A stretch of 64,000 bases of DNA, taken from positions 1 to 64,000 of the forward strand of contig NZ_JBIPKH010000005.1 in the NCBI RefSeq assembly GCF_044068625.1, read 5' to 3'. This DNA comes from Desulfurivibrio sp044068625 (GTDB taxonomy: Bacteria > Desulfobacterota > Desulfobulbia > Desulfobulbales > Desulfurivibrionaceae). Shown here piece by piece: positions 51,750-62,300 of the stretch. Below the pieces are notes generated by a model, which made no database searches, had not been told where the DNA came from, and saw nothing but the letters and a program-made list of their open reading frames with translations. Each line of letters begins with the position of its first letter. The first letter of the stretch is position 1. The position numbers and the translations under genes were made by a program.

Positions 51750-53012
51750 ATGGGCCGGATCTTCTCCCTGCTAGACTGCAACAACTTCTACGTCTCCTGC
51801 GAGCGCCTCTTCAACCCCCGGCTGGCCGACCGCCCGGTGGTGGTGCTCTCCAACAATGACGGCTGCATCATCGCCCGCTCCAACGAAGCCAAAAAACTGG
51901 GGATCGGGATGGGCGAACCCTTCTTCCGCTGCCGCCGGTTGATCGAAGCCCACCGGGTTGAGGTTTTCTCTTCCAACTTTCCCCTTTACGGCGATATCTC
52001 CCGCCGGGTGATGGAGTTGCTGGGTCAGCTGGAACCGGAGGTGGAGATCTACTCCATCGACGAGGCCTTTATCCGGCTGCCCGATGGCAATCCGGTGGAA
52101 TTGCGGGCAAACGGCCGCGCCATAAGGGCCGTCATCGGCCGCCAGGTCGGGATTCCGGTTTCCATCGGATTCGGCCCCACCAAGACCCTGGCCAAGATCG
52201 CCAACCGGATCGCCAAAAATGAGCCGGAACATGAAGGGGTGTTTCTGCTGCCGGAACAGGGCCTTGATGAACTCCTGGCCACCGTGGCGGTAAACGATAT
52301 CTGGGGGATAGGCCCCCGCTCCGCCGCCCGGCTGGCCACCCGCGGCATCCGTACCGCCCTGGCCCTGAAAAATGCCGATGACGGCTGGTTGCGCCGGCAT
52401 CTCGGCATTACCGGCCTGCGGGTCGCCATGGAGCTGCGCGCGGTTTCCTGTCTGCCCCTGGTCTCGGTCCCGCCGGCCGGCAAATCGATCGCTTCATCCC
52501 GTTCCTTCGGCCGGCCGGTAACCGCTTTCTCCGATCTGCGGGAAGCGCTCTGTTCCTACGTTTCCCTGGCCGCCGAAAAGCTGCGGGGCCAACGGCAGAA
52601 GAGCGGCGCCCTCCAGGTCTATCTGGCCGCCAATCTTTTCTCCGCCGACCATGGCCGGCAGGTGGACGGCATGGCCGTCAACCTGCCCCAGCCCACCGCT
52701 GATACCCCGGAGTTGATCAGCCGGGCCGCCGCCGTTCTGGCCCGGCTTTACCGCCCCGGCCGCTCCTATCGCAAGGTGGGGGTGGTGTTGCTGGATCTCA
52801 GCCCGGCCGATCAGACCCAGCCCAATCTCTTTCAACCGCCCCAGCGGGAAAGGGAGGAGTTAATGGGCGCTCTTGATCGGATCAACCGCCGCTGGGGGCG
52901 GGACACCATCCACAGCGCCGCCAACGGGCTGGCAAAAACCTGGCAAAACAAGCAGGCCCGCAAATCCCCGGCCTATACCACCTCCTGGCATGAGCTGCCG
53001 GTGGTGATCTAA
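51750..53012 (+). CDS. umuC: DNA polymerase V catalytic subunit UmuC
   Basis: A 420-residue Y-family polymerase. The palm motifs FSLLDCNNFYVSCERLFNP and YSIDEAFI carry the metal-binding Asp/Glu residues. Little-finger and C-terminal UmuC-specific segments are intact. With UmuD' it performs error-prone translesion synthesis. Part of a repair block with the Nth-Xth fusion and RecD2. Confidence 0.94.
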   Translation: MGRIFSLLDCNNFYVSCERLFNPRLADRPVVVLSNNDGCIIARSNEAKKLGIGMGEPFFRCRRLIEAHRVEVFSSNFPLYGDISRRVMELLGQLEPEVEIYSIDEAFIRLPDGNPVELRANGRAIRAVIGRQVGIPVSIGFGPTKTLAKIANRIAKNEPEHEGVFLLPEQGLDELLATVAVNDIWGIGPRSAARLATRGIRTALALKNADDGWLRRHLGITGLRVAMELRAVSCLPLVSVPPAGKSIASSRSFGRPVTAFSDLREALCSYVSLAAEKLRGQRQKSGALQVYLAANLFSADHGRQVDGMAVNLPQPTADTPELISRAAAVLARLYRPGRSYRKVGVVLLDLSPADQTQPNLFQPPQREREELMGALDRINRRWGRDTIHSAANGLAKTWQNKQARKSPAYTTSWHELPVVI

Positions 53013-53078
53013 GTCCGGGGGGGAGGTGCCGACTGATTTGCCTTGCTTTGCGGCGGCAAACCCGGAAATAATCGGGGG

Positions 53079-55583
53079 ATGGAAGATGAACTGAAGGGGA
53101 TCGTCCAGGGGATCACCCACCATAACCCGGCCAACGGCTGGACCGTCCTGCGGGTGCAGCCCTTTGACCAGCGGCTGGAGCCGGTCAAGGTGGTGGTCCA
53201 CCAGGCCCGGGTTTTCGCCGGGGCCACCATGCGTTTTACCGGGAGCTGGCACGATCACCCCCGGTTCGGCCGTCAGTTCATGGCCCGAGAAGCCTTGGAG
53301 CTCAAGCCGGCCACCGCCGCGGCCCTGGAAAAGTACCTGGGGTCCGGCCTGATCAAGGGGGTGGGACCCAAGACCGCCCGCAAAATCGTGCGCCATTTCG
53401 GCGAGCAGACCCTTACGGTTTTTGAAAAGGAGATCGAACGGCTTACCGAGGTGCCGGGCATCGCCCAAGGCAAACTGCAAAGCATCAGGACAGCCTGGCA
53501 GGAACACCGGGCGATCCGGGAAGTGATGCTTTTTCTCCAAAACCAGGGGATCAGCACCCTGTTCGCGGTCAGGATCTACAAAGAGTACGGTGACCGGGCC
53601 ATCGAGGTGGTCAGCCGCGACCCCTATCGGCTGGCCGAGGATATTTACGGAATCGGCTTCTTCTCCGCCGACCGGGTGGCCCTGGGAATGGGCTTTGCCG
53701 CCGATGGCGATCCCCGATTGATGGCCGCCATCCGCCATATTCTGGCCGCAGGTAGGGAACAGGGCCACTGCTACCTGACCCGGGAGCAGGTGGAACAGGA
53801 GGTCAAACAGTTGCTGGAGCTTGAGGTCGGCGACCGGGTCGCCGGCCTGCTGGCAAGGATGGCGGACGAGGGGCGGCTGATGGTGCGGCACCTGGCCGCA
53901 GAGGCAACCTCTCCGGCCCGCCCCTGCTACTACTCCAAAACCCTCTACCATGAAGAGCAGGCGGTGGCCGACCGGATTCAGAGCCGGCTCGTTTCGGTAC
54001 CCTTTGACCGACAACAGGTGACAGCCTGGCTGGAGCGCTACTGCCGGGGCCAAAAGTTGACGCTCTCCCCGGAGCAGCAAGCGGCAGTGGCCGGAATCAC
54101 CGGACGCCGCTGCGCCATTCTCACCGGGGGGCCCGGTTGCGGCAAAACCACCGCCACCCGGGTTTTGGTCCGATTGTTGGAAGCGATGGGCCGGCGGGTG
54201 CTGCTGGCCGCTCCCACCGGCCGGGCCGCCCAGCGGCTGAGCGAGGTGGTGGAGCGCGAGGCCCGGACCATCCATCGGCTGCTGGAATGGGCCGGCAGCG
54301 GCTTCAAGCGCCGGGCCGACAACCCCTTGCATTGCGATTTCCTGATTGTCGATGAATGTTCAATGCTCGACATCAGCCTGGCCGCCGCCCTGCTCCAGGC
54401 GGTTCCGCCGGAGGGGCAACTGCTGCTGATCGGTGACCCGGACCAGTTGCCCCCGGTGGGAGCCGGCAACGTGCTGCGCGATCTCATCGCCTCGGGTCGG
54501 GTCCCCTGTTTTAAACTGAGCAAGGTTTTCCGCCAGGCGGCAACCTCGGCTATTATCCGGTTCGCCCACCAGATCAATCAAGGGGAAATCCCCCGAATCA
54601 CCTCCCCCTTTCACCAACCGGCCGGCTGGCGGGAGGATAACGACTGCCTCTTTATCGATTCCGACGAAGCCAGCCAGGAACAGTTGCAGTTTCTCCACCG
54701 GGTCCGCGGCCATTTCCGGGAAAAGAGCGCCCCGGTGCCATCGGCTGGCGGCGACCCCTATCAGTTCCGGCTGGGCGAGGAGGTGATCCCCTATGAAAGC
54801 GAATTGACGGTGCCGGCCAAATTCCGCCACGTCAACCTGGAGCAACTGCTGGCCGCCGCCACCGCGGCCGAGGAGTTGCGGGCCCTGCTCAGTCGGGTCC
54901 ATCCCTGGTCGTCGCTGCACTATGGCCTGACGGCGGTGGAGGTGGTGGTCAAGCTCTACCGGGAGTGGATTCCCAAGTACCGGGGCGGACAAACCGAGAT
55001 TCAGATCCTGACCCCCATGACCCGGGGAACCCTGGGCACCCGCAATCTCAATCAGGTGATCCAGGCCCGGATCAATCCCGCCGGGGCGGACAAACCGGAG
55101 ATCGAAGCGGGCAGCCGCCTCTTCCGCCTGGGCGACCGGGTGATCCACACCCGCAACAACTACGATCTGGAGGTCTTCAACGGCGATATCGGCACCATCA
55201 GCGCCATCGACCACGAGGAGCAGACCTGCCGGGTCACCTTCCCCCCCGATGATCGCGGGGTCACCTACCGCCGTGATCAGATGACTGAACTGGAACTGGC
55301 TTACGCCATCACCATCCACAAATCCCAGGGCAGCGAGTTCGGGGCGGTGATTATGCCGGTGCTGACCCAGCACTACAAGATGCTCTTCCGCAACCTGGTC
55401 TATACCGGCCTGACCCGGGCCAAAAAGCTGGCGGTGCTGGTGGGCAGCCGCCGGGCCCTGGCCCTGGCGGTCAACAATCGGGACACCTCCCGCCGCCAAA
55501 CCGCCTTGGCGCAACTGTTAAGAAGTGATGGCGACCCGGGAGCTCTCCAACATGGCCAAAGCCAGGGCGGCGGCCCGCTGTGA
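53079..55583 (+). CDS. recD2: RecD2-type SF1B helicase
   Basis: An 834-residue helicase. The N-terminal about 320 residues are the RecD2 OB/helix-hairpin-helix region (GVGPKTARKI, PGIAQGKLQ), followed by a SF1 motor with Walker A GGPGCGKT (350-357), motif II VDECSM and the late HKSQGSEF motif. There is no sign of RecB/RecC, so it is the stand-alone type that repairs damaged or stalled DNA. ATG 53079 begins the conserved N-terminus (MEDELKG). The 3' end overlaps lpxB by 66 bases. Confidence 0.92.
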   Translation: MEDELKGIVQGITHHNPANGWTVLRVQPFDQRLEPVKVVVHQARVFAGATMRFTGSWHDHPRFGRQFMAREALELKPATAAALEKYLGSGLIKGVGPKTARKIVRHFGEQTLTVFEKEIERLTEVPGIAQGKLQSIRTAWQEHRAIREVMLFLQNQGISTLFAVRIYKEYGDRAIEVVSRDPYRLAEDIYGIGFFSADRVALGMGFAADGDPRLMAAIRHILAAGREQGHCYLTREQVEQEVKQLLELEVGDRVAGLLARMADEGRLMVRHLAAEATSPARPCYYSKTLYHEEQAVADRIQSRLVSVPFDRQQVTAWLERYCRGQKLTLSPEQQAAVAGITGRRCAILTGGPGCGKTTATRVLVRLLEAMGRRVLLAAPTGRAAQRLSEVVEREARTIHRLLEWAGSGFKRRADNPLHCDFLIVDECSMLDISLAAALLQAVPPEGQLLLIGDPDQLPPVGAGNVLRDLIASGRVPCFKLSKVFRQAATSAIIRFAHQINQGEIPRITSPFHQPAGWREDNDCLFIDSDEASQEQLQFLHRVRGHFREKSAPVPSAGGDPYQFRLGEEVIPYESELTVPAKFRHVNLEQLLAAATAAEELRALLSRVHPWSSLHYGLTAVEVVVKLYREWIPKYRGGQTEIQILTPMTRGTLGTRNLNQVIQARINPAGADKPEIEAGSRLFRLGDRVIHTRNNYDLEVFNGDIGTISAIDHEEQTCRVTFPPDDRGVTYRRDQMTELELAYAITIHKSQGSEFGAVIMPVLTQHYKMLFRNLVYTGLTRAKKLAVLVGSRRALALAVNNRDTSRRQTALAQLLRSDGDPGALQHGQSQGGGPL

Positions 55584-56693
55584 GGCCCCGCTCCCCCCCA
55601 GCTGCTGGCGGACCTGGGCCAGGGCGGCCACCATCTCCGCTCTTCGGCCCTCATCTTCCAGCAAATCCGCCACCGCCCGGCTGATCTTTTCCGGCGTGGC
55701 TTCATACTGCAAGAGCTCGGGAATAACCTCCCGCCCCGCCACCAGGTTGACCAGGGTGGCATGGGGCAGATCGATCAGCAAGCGGCCCAGGAGATAGCTG
55801 AGGGGGGAAAGTTTGTAGGCAGCCACCATGGGAACTCCCAGGATCGCCAGTTCCAGGGTGACGGTGCCGGAGGCGGCCATCACCACATCACAGCGGGCCA
55901 TGGTCCGGTGGCGCTGTTCGGTGCTGATCTCGATCTGGAGATCGGCGGCCTGATCAAGGCCGTAACCCTGCAGTTCCCGGGGATCAAGGCCGGGAGCCAG
56001 GGGCAGGACGAAACGGGGCGGGGTCGGCAGTTGGGCGGCCAGACGGCGGGCGGCGGCCAGGAAAATCGGCAGCATGGTGGCAAGCTCCCGGCGCCGGCTG
56101 CCGGGCAGCAGGCCGATCAACCGGCCGGGCCCGCCATGGGGAGTGGGACTCTCGCTGACCACCTCCGCCAGTTCATCGAGCAGGGGGTGGCCGACAAACT
56201 CCACCGCCACTCCCCGGTTCCGATAAAACTCCTGCTCAAAGGGGAGAATCACCGCCATCATATCCACCCGTTGGCGGATGGTCCGCACCCGACCCTGACG
56301 CCAGGCCCAGACCTGGGGGCTGATATAGTAAAAAACCGGGATTCCCAGCTTTTTGGCTGTAGCCGCCAGCATCAGGTTGAAATCGGGATAGTCGATCAGA
56401 ATCAGCAGCTCGGGGCGCTGCTCCCGCAGGAAGGCCCGCAGTTTGGCCAGGGCGGCCCTGATCTCCCCCAGATGGCTCAACACTTCGATCAGCCCCACCA
56501 CCGCCAGGCGGCTGGACTCATAAACCAGATTCACCCCCTGGGCGGCCAAGGCCCCGCCACCCATGGCACTGATCCTGACCTCCGGCCGCTGGGCCTTGAT
56601 CGCCTTGACCAGGTTGGCACCGTGCATGTCGCCGGAGGCCTCCCCGGCGACAATCAGGATATGGGGCTGGGAGTTGGCCACGTCCACCCTCAC
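55518..56693 (-). CDS. lpxB: Lipid-A-disaccharide synthase
   Basis: A 391-residue GT19 glycosyltransferase that joins UDP-2,3-diacylglucosamine and lipid X. The signature GEASGDMHGANL (17-28) is intact, as are FVGHPLLDEL and the C-terminal nucleotide-binding region. The GTG start overlaps the dehydrogenase stop (GTGA), so they are co-translated. It works before WaaA in the lipid A pathway. Confidence 0.96.
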   Translation of the reverse strand: MRVDVANSQPHILIVAGEASGDMHGANLVKAIKAQRPEVRISAMGGGALAAQGVNLVYESSRLAVVGLIEVLSHLGEIRAALAKLRAFLREQRPELLILIDYPDFNLMLAATAKKLGIPVFYYISPQVWAWRQGRVRTIRQRVDMMAVILPFEQEFYRNRGVAVEFVGHPLLDELAEVVSESPTPHGGPGRLIGLLPGSRRRELATMLPIFLAAARRLAAQLPTPPRFVLPLAPGLDPRELQGYGLDQAADLQIEISTEQRHRTMARCDVVMAASGTVTLELAILGVPMVAAYKLSPLSYLLGRLLIDLPHATLVNLVAGREVIPELLQYEATPEKISRAVADLLEDEGRRAEMVAALAQVRQQLGGSGASQRAAALALAMLESSRVAITS

Positions 56694-57670
56694 GCCCGGG
56701 GAGGCTGGATCAGGTCGCGATATTTGCTGAAATTGTCCTTGATCTGCTGCATGATCTCCTGGGCCACCGCCAGGGCCATCCGTCCCTGGACCCCGGAAAC
56801 CTTGGGGGTGGTGCGCTCCCGCACGCTGGCGATAAAGTCCCGCAACTCAGCTTCCAGGGCGTCCTGCTCCGGCAAGGCCACCGTGACGATCTCCTCCTGG
56901 GGCAGGCCCAACTGGTTCAACTCATCCTTCAACCTGATCATCATCAGTGATTTTTTGCCGTAATCAACCGAGATATAACTTTTGGGCTGAAAGATGCGCA
57001 ACCGGCGGATATTGTCCTTGGAGATCCGGCTCACCGTGATATTGGCGGTGCAGCCGTTTTCAAAGATGATCCGGGCGTTGGCGATGTCGGTGATCGGGGT
57101 CACCACCGGCACCCCCACGGTATGGATGGAGCTGATCGGGGAATCGACAATGCTGAGGATGATATCGATATCGTGGATCATCAGATCCAGAACCACATCG
57201 ACATCGAGCCCCCGGGGTTTAAACATATGGATGCGGTGGGATTCGATGAACAGCGGCCGGGTCAGCAGACCCTCCAGGGCAACCACCGCCGGATTGTAAC
57301 GCTCGATATGGCCCACCTGGAGAATCCGGCCCCCGGCCTCGGCCAGGGCGATCAACCGGTCGGCCTCCTCCAGGGTGGTGGTCATCGGCTTTTCCAGCAT
57401 GATATCCACCCCCTGCTCCAGGCAATCTCGGGCCACCTGATAATGGTGGACGGTGGGCACCACCACGCTCACCGCCTCCACCTGACCCAGCAGTTCACGA
57501 TAATCGCCGAAGGGCCGGGTTCCGCACTCCCGGGCCACCCGGGCCGCCTGGGCCGGATCCAGATCCACCACCCCCACCAGCTCCGCCTCGGGCATGGCGG
57601 CATACTTGGCGGCATGAAATTTGCCCAGATGCCCCACCCCTATCACTCCGACCGCTATTTTCTTCATCAT
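56690..57670 (-). CDS. Gfo/Idh/MocA-family dehydrogenase, possibly GnnA-like
   Basis: A 326-residue NAD(P)-dependent oxidoreductase. The N-terminal Rossmann motif GVGHLG is at about 11-16; the conserved EKP (EKPMTTTLEEA) and HD (MIHDIDII) sites follow. A gene of this family beside lpxB is seen in several Gram-negatives; GnnA, which oxidises UDP-GlcNAc at C3 for 3-amino lipid A, belongs to it. GnnB, the partner aminotransferase, is not in the window, so the specific role is inference. ATG 57670 or 57667 is the start. Confidence 0.8.
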   Translation of the reverse strand: MMKKIAVGVIGVGHLGKFHAAKYAAMPEAELVGVVDLDPAQAARVARECGTRPFGDYRELLGQVEAVSVVVPTVHHYQVARDCLEQGVDIMLEKPMTTTLEEADRLIALAEAGGRILQVGHIERYNPAVVALEGLLTRPLFIESHRIHMFKPRGLDVDVVLDLMIHDIDIILSIVDSPISSIHTVGVPVVTPITDIANARIIFENGCTANITVSRISKDNIRRLRIFQPKSYISVDYGKKSLMMIRLKDELNQLGLPQEEIVTVALPEQDALEAELRDFIASVRERTTPKVSGVQGRMALAVAQEIMQQIKDNFSKYRDLIQPPRA

Positions 57671-57709
57671 TACAATCCGTTTGCTGATTACTCTTAACTT
57701 TTCCCCGGC

Positions 57710-57738
57710 TTAATACCACGAAGAGCCGACACAATCAA
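57710..57738 (-). promoter_or_regulatory. Possible promoter of the Gfo/Idh-lpxB pair
   Basis: Minus-strand TTGATT (57733-57738) and TATTAA (57710-57715) with a 17-base spacer match the sigma70 consensus at four of six positions each. The start codon is 40 bases downstream. Confidence 0.35.
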
Positions 57739-57739
57739 C

Positions 57740-57767
57740 TTGTTGTTTCAATGCCTTATGCTATTAT
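57740..57767 (+). promoter_or_regulatory. Possible promoter of the transporter gene
   Basis: TTGTTG (57740-57745) and TATTAT (57762-57767) with a 16-base spacer; the -10 box matches five of six positions. The transporter starts 50 bases downstream. It lies next to the opposite promoter at 57710-57738, so the two units are probably divergent. Confidence 0.4.
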
Positions 57768-57816
57768 GGGCCTTTGACTGGGCCCGAAGAGCAAAGAGGA
57801 TGGCGGAGATCAACCA

Positions 57817-59373
57817 ATGCAGGAAACACGTGAAACCTGGCAGAGCAATATCGGCTTTCTGATGGCCGCCATCGGCTCGGCCATCGGCCTGGGCAACATC
57901 TGGCGCTTCAGCTACATGGCCCACGAACACGGGGGCGGAGCCTTTCTGGTTCCCTATCTCACCGCCCTGCTGGTGGCCGGAATCCCCATCATGCTGCTGG
58001 AGTACGGGATCGGTCACCGGGAAAAAGCCTCCTCCCCCCTGGCCCTGGCCCGGATCCACCGCCGTTTCGAAGGGCTGGGCTGGTGGATGCCGGTGGTGGC
58101 CATGTTTGGCATCATGCTCTACTACTCGGTGATCATCGGCTGGTGCGCCAACTATCTAGTCTACTCCTTCACCCTGGCCTGGGGGGACAACCCCCAGGAT
58201 TTTTTCTTCAACCACTTCCTCCAGCTTTCCGAGTCCGCCGCCGCCTGGGGCGGAATCCGGCCCTCCATCCTGCTGGCCACCGCTTTGGTCTGGCTGGCCT
58301 GCTGGCTCATCTGTTTCCGCGATATCCGCCACGGAATCGAAAAGGCGGCCAAGTTATTCATGCCCCTGCTGCTGATCCTCACCGCCATCATGGTGGTCTG
58401 GACCTTCACCCTGGAGGGGGCCCGGGAGGGGATCTTCAACCACTATCTCAACCCGGACTGGAGCAAGATCAATTTTCTCAGCGCCGATCCCGAGGCCCGG
58501 GTGGCCGCCGGCCGGGTCTGGGCCGCCGCCTTCGGTCAGATCTTCTTCACCCTCTCTTTGGGTTTCGGAATCATGATCACCTACGCCAGCTACCTGCCGG
58601 CCAAGGCCAACCTGGCCCGCAACGCGGTGATCACCGCGACGGCCAACTGTGCCTATTCCATTTTCGCCGGCCTGGCGGTTTTCGGGATCGTCGGCTTCAT
58701 GGCCCACAGCCAGGGGGTGGGTTTTGCCGAGGCAATCAAAGGCGGCCCGCAGCTGGCCTTTGTCGTTTATCCCCAGGCGATCTCACTCCTGCCCGACTTC
58801 AACGCCCTCTTCGGGGTGTTGTTCTTTCTGGTGCTGGTCATCGCCGGGCTCACCTCCGGGGTCTCCCTGATCGAGGCCTTCTCCTGCGCCCTGACCGATA
58901 AGTTCGACTGGCCCCGCAAACGGGTGGTCAGCGTCCTCTGCCTGCTGGGGCTGCTGGGCAGCCTGATCTTCACCACCCGGGCCGGACTCTACCTGCTGGA
59001 CATCACCGATCACTTCATCACCAGCTACGGCCTGGTGCTGGGTGGTCTGCTCCAGTGCCTGATCGTCGGCTGGTTCATCGGTCCGGAAAAGTTGCGCCGC
59101 CACATCAGCCGCCTGGGCAGCCGGGTTCCAACGGCCTGGAACCTCTTTATCCGCTACCTGACTCCCCTGGCCCTGGGGATCCTGCTGCTGATGGCCCTCT
59201 ATGGTGATCTTACCGCCAACTACAGCGGCTACGCGACCCGCCATCTCCTGCTCTACGGCCTGGGCTGGTTGCTCTGCTGCCTGGCGGTGGCGATTGTTTT
59301 AAGCCGCAAACCCTGGCGGGCGGCCAAACTAAAGCGGCGGCACCGGCCCGGCGAGGATGAACTTCTGGTCTAA
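57817..59373 (+). CDS. Sodium-dependent NSS-family transporter
   Basis: A 518-residue neurotransmitter:sodium symporter family protein with about 11-12 membrane segments. The family signature GSAIGLGNIWRFSY (20-33) in TM1 contributes to sodium and substrate sites. Such bacterial members usually import amino acids (LeuT, TnaT). The substrate cannot be told. The AsmA-like gene follows with no gap. Confidence 0.92.
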   Translation: MQETRETWQSNIGFLMAAIGSAIGLGNIWRFSYMAHEHGGGAFLVPYLTALLVAGIPIMLLEYGIGHREKASSPLALARIHRRFEGLGWWMPVVAMFGIMLYYSVIIGWCANYLVYSFTLAWGDNPQDFFFNHFLQLSESAAAWGGIRPSILLATALVWLACWLICFRDIRHGIEKAAKLFMPLLLILTAIMVVWTFTLEGAREGIFNHYLNPDWSKINFLSADPEARVAAGRVWAAAFGQIFFTLSLGFGIMITYASYLPAKANLARNAVITATANCAYSIFAGLAVFGIVGFMAHSQGVGFAEAIKGGPQLAFVVYPQAISLLPDFNALFGVLFFLVLVIAGLTSGVSLIEAFSCALTDKFDWPRKRVVSVLCLLGLLGSLIFTTRAGLYLLDITDHFITSYGLVLGGLLQCLIVGWFIGPEKLRRHISRLGSRVPTAWNLFIRYLTPLALGILLLMALYGDLTANYSGYATRHLLLYGLGWLLCCLAVAIVLSRKPWRAAKLKRRHRPGEDELLV

Positions 59374-62300
59374 ATGTTTTTTAAAATTCGCCTGATATCG
59401 CTGGGCCTGCTGCTGACAGCGGCGGCGCTCGGCCTGGCTGTGACCCTGCTGCTCGACAGCGAGCAGGTGCGCGAGCGCTTCGCCCAGCAGCTGGCGGAAC
59501 GGCTGGCCAGCGACATCGACCTGGACAGCCTCAAACTGGTCTGGCACCCCCTGCCCCACCTGCGGATCGCTGGAATCGAACTGACCCATCCCCAGGCCCG
59601 CCTGCGGCTGGGGGAAGCCCAGCTCTATCCCCGCTGGCGTTCCCTGGCCCAACTGCGGCTGGAACTGGGTCAAATCGTTCTCGATTCACCGCAGCTGTTT
59701 ATCGATCCGGCGGCCATCAAAGCTTCACCAAAACCCGCGGATTCCCCGCCGGCCCCGGCCCTCAAGCTGCCCGCCGCCGGTGAACTGCAAATCCGCCGGG
59801 GCAGAATCACCATCACCGCGCCAGGGGAGTTGGCCGGGGTAACCATCGCCCCCCTCCAGCTTGAGGAAATCAACGGCCAACTCTTCCTCAACCCGACCGG
59901 AATAACCCTGGAACTTGCAAGCCGCCCCTCCTTCGGAGCCTCCCTGGCCCTGCGGGGGTGGTACCAAACCGGCGGCAGCCACCATCTGACCATCGAGGGC
60001 AAGGCCCTGCGACTGCACGAAGCGGTGCCCTCACTGGCTCACGGTCAGGTAAACACTCTGGAAACCCTGGCCAATCTGACCCTGGCGGTCGACGGCAAGG
60101 GGCTGGAGGAGTTCACCGCCTCCCTCCATGGCCAGTTCCCCTGTTTTCTCCTGTCGCCCGAGGAGGGCAAAGTCCGGCTGGACTGCGGCCTGGCCCACCT
60201 GGAATTGACCAGGAAACAGGATGACTGGCAACTGCTGATCCACGACTTTGAGGTCAAGGAACCGGGCATGCACCTGGAGGGGATGGTCAGCCGCCGCTTA
60301 ACCGCCGCCGCCAACGCCCCGCCCTCGCCCTACTGGGAGATCGATATCCGGGGCCGTGACCTCGATGCCGGGGAGATCCGCACCGCGGTCATGGCCATGC
60401 TGGGCCGCTTTCGGGCGGCCCGCGAGTTCCACGATATCGTCCGGGATGGCCAGGCCAGCAGCGCCGCCTTTCATTTCGCCGGTCCGGAGAGTGATCTGGC
60501 CGATTTCAGAAACATGACCGTGGCGGTGGAGGTCGCCACGGCGGAGATCATGGTTCCGGAGGTTGACCTGCATCTTTTCAATGCCACCGGCTCGCTGCTG
60601 ATCGAAAACGGCATTCTGGAGCTGCGGCAGGCCCGGGCGACCCTGGGGGAGAGCCGGGGCTACGACTGTTCCCTCAGCGTCGGTCTCTTCAAGGAACTGC
60701 GCCAGTTCAAGCTGGACCTGGCCCTGGAGGCCACCCTGGCCGATCTGCGGGAGGTACTCCCCGGCCTGGTCCGGCAGCCGACCTTCCAGGACGAGGTCCG
60801 CCGCTTTCACCATCCCCAGGGGCTGGCCACCGGCCGCCTGACCATTGGTGACACCCTGGATGAGTTCAACGTCCAGGTCAATATCGCGACCCTTGCGGGG
60901 CGGACCGAATATGAGCGCCTGCCCTGGCCCCTGGAGGTGGAGAGCGGCCAGGCCCAAATCAGCCGGGAGGAGGTCCACTGGTCGGGGGTGCGGGGCCGGA
61001 TCGGCCCCCACCGGGTCGACCAGGCGGTCGGGCAGATCGGGGTTGAGGAGACGGCGCCCTTTATCATCCGGGAACTGAGGGGGGAGCTGGCGGCCGGCCC
61101 CCTGTTTCAGCACCTGCTGGAGTATCCCCCGCTGCAAAAAGCCCTGGCGGTGGTTTTAGACGAAGTTGATGGCCAGGTCGAACTGCGGCAAGGGCGGGCG
61201 GCGGGCAAGCTCTGGCAGCCCGAAGGTTGGGAATACGAACTGGCCCTGGCCCCCCGCGGCCTGGCCTGGCAATCCCCCCTGCTGGCCACCAGAATTATCA
61301 ACGAAGGGCATGGCACTCTGTTCTTTTCTTCGGCCGGGGTCCGCTTTCAGGATCTCACCGGCATGTTGCGGGGCGACCGGATCGTTCTCGATGGTCGCCT
61401 GCAGCACCGCTTGTTGCAGGAGTGGCGCGGCGAATTGCAACTGAAAGGATTGATGACCGGTGAGGGGAGAGGCTGGCTGCGGGAACGGGACTGGCTGCCC
61501 TCCTCCCTGTTGCCCTCGGTCCCCCTGGTCCTGGACCCCCTCACTCTGCACTTAACCAGCGAGCTTCCCGGCCGGGAGACCAGGCTGAGCGAGCTTACCG
61601 GAGTGCTGCGCGGCGGCCGGGAAGAAGCTCCCGCCACCTTGCGCTTCACCAGCAAACTTCCCCACGGGAAAAGCGGCAAGCTGACCCTGGAAGCGTCCCT
61701 GGAGGATGAACTCCACCAGGCCGCGCTCCACTTGGGACTGGGCCCGCCCCCGGCCGGGGAGGATTCCCGGGCCGCCGTGCAAGTGCAATTCCAGGGTGAA
61801 CTGGCCCCCGATTCCCTGGCTCGTTTTTTCAGCCAACTGCCCTTCAGCCGGGGCCTGTTGCAGGGCCACGGCCAATTCCTCCTGCCGGAGGGGGCCAGGG
61901 CCCCCCTCTTCCAGGGCGAGATCAAGGCTGAAGGGGTCCGCTGGCATCCGCCGGTGGCCCCGACAGAAAGCCCGGATCTGGTTGAAGGGATCTCGGCCCT
62001 GGAGATCACCACCCTGGCCCTGGAAGGCCGGGAGCTGACCGGCCCCCAGCCGAAGAGCGATCTCCATCTGCGGCAACTGGAACTGTCCCTCTCCCCCCGA
62101 GAGCAGCTCAGCCTGGCCGGCCTGATCCGCTCCAACCCGGCCAGCGGCCTGATCCTTGATCTGGATCTGAACTCCACCTTCCTCCGCCGCTCGACCCTGC
62201 TCAGCTGGCAAAACCGGCTGCCCCAAGCCGCTCTGCCCGGGCCGCAAAACGGCCGGGAAGAGGGGGCAACCACAACAGCCACCACCTGGCCCGTTAGCGG

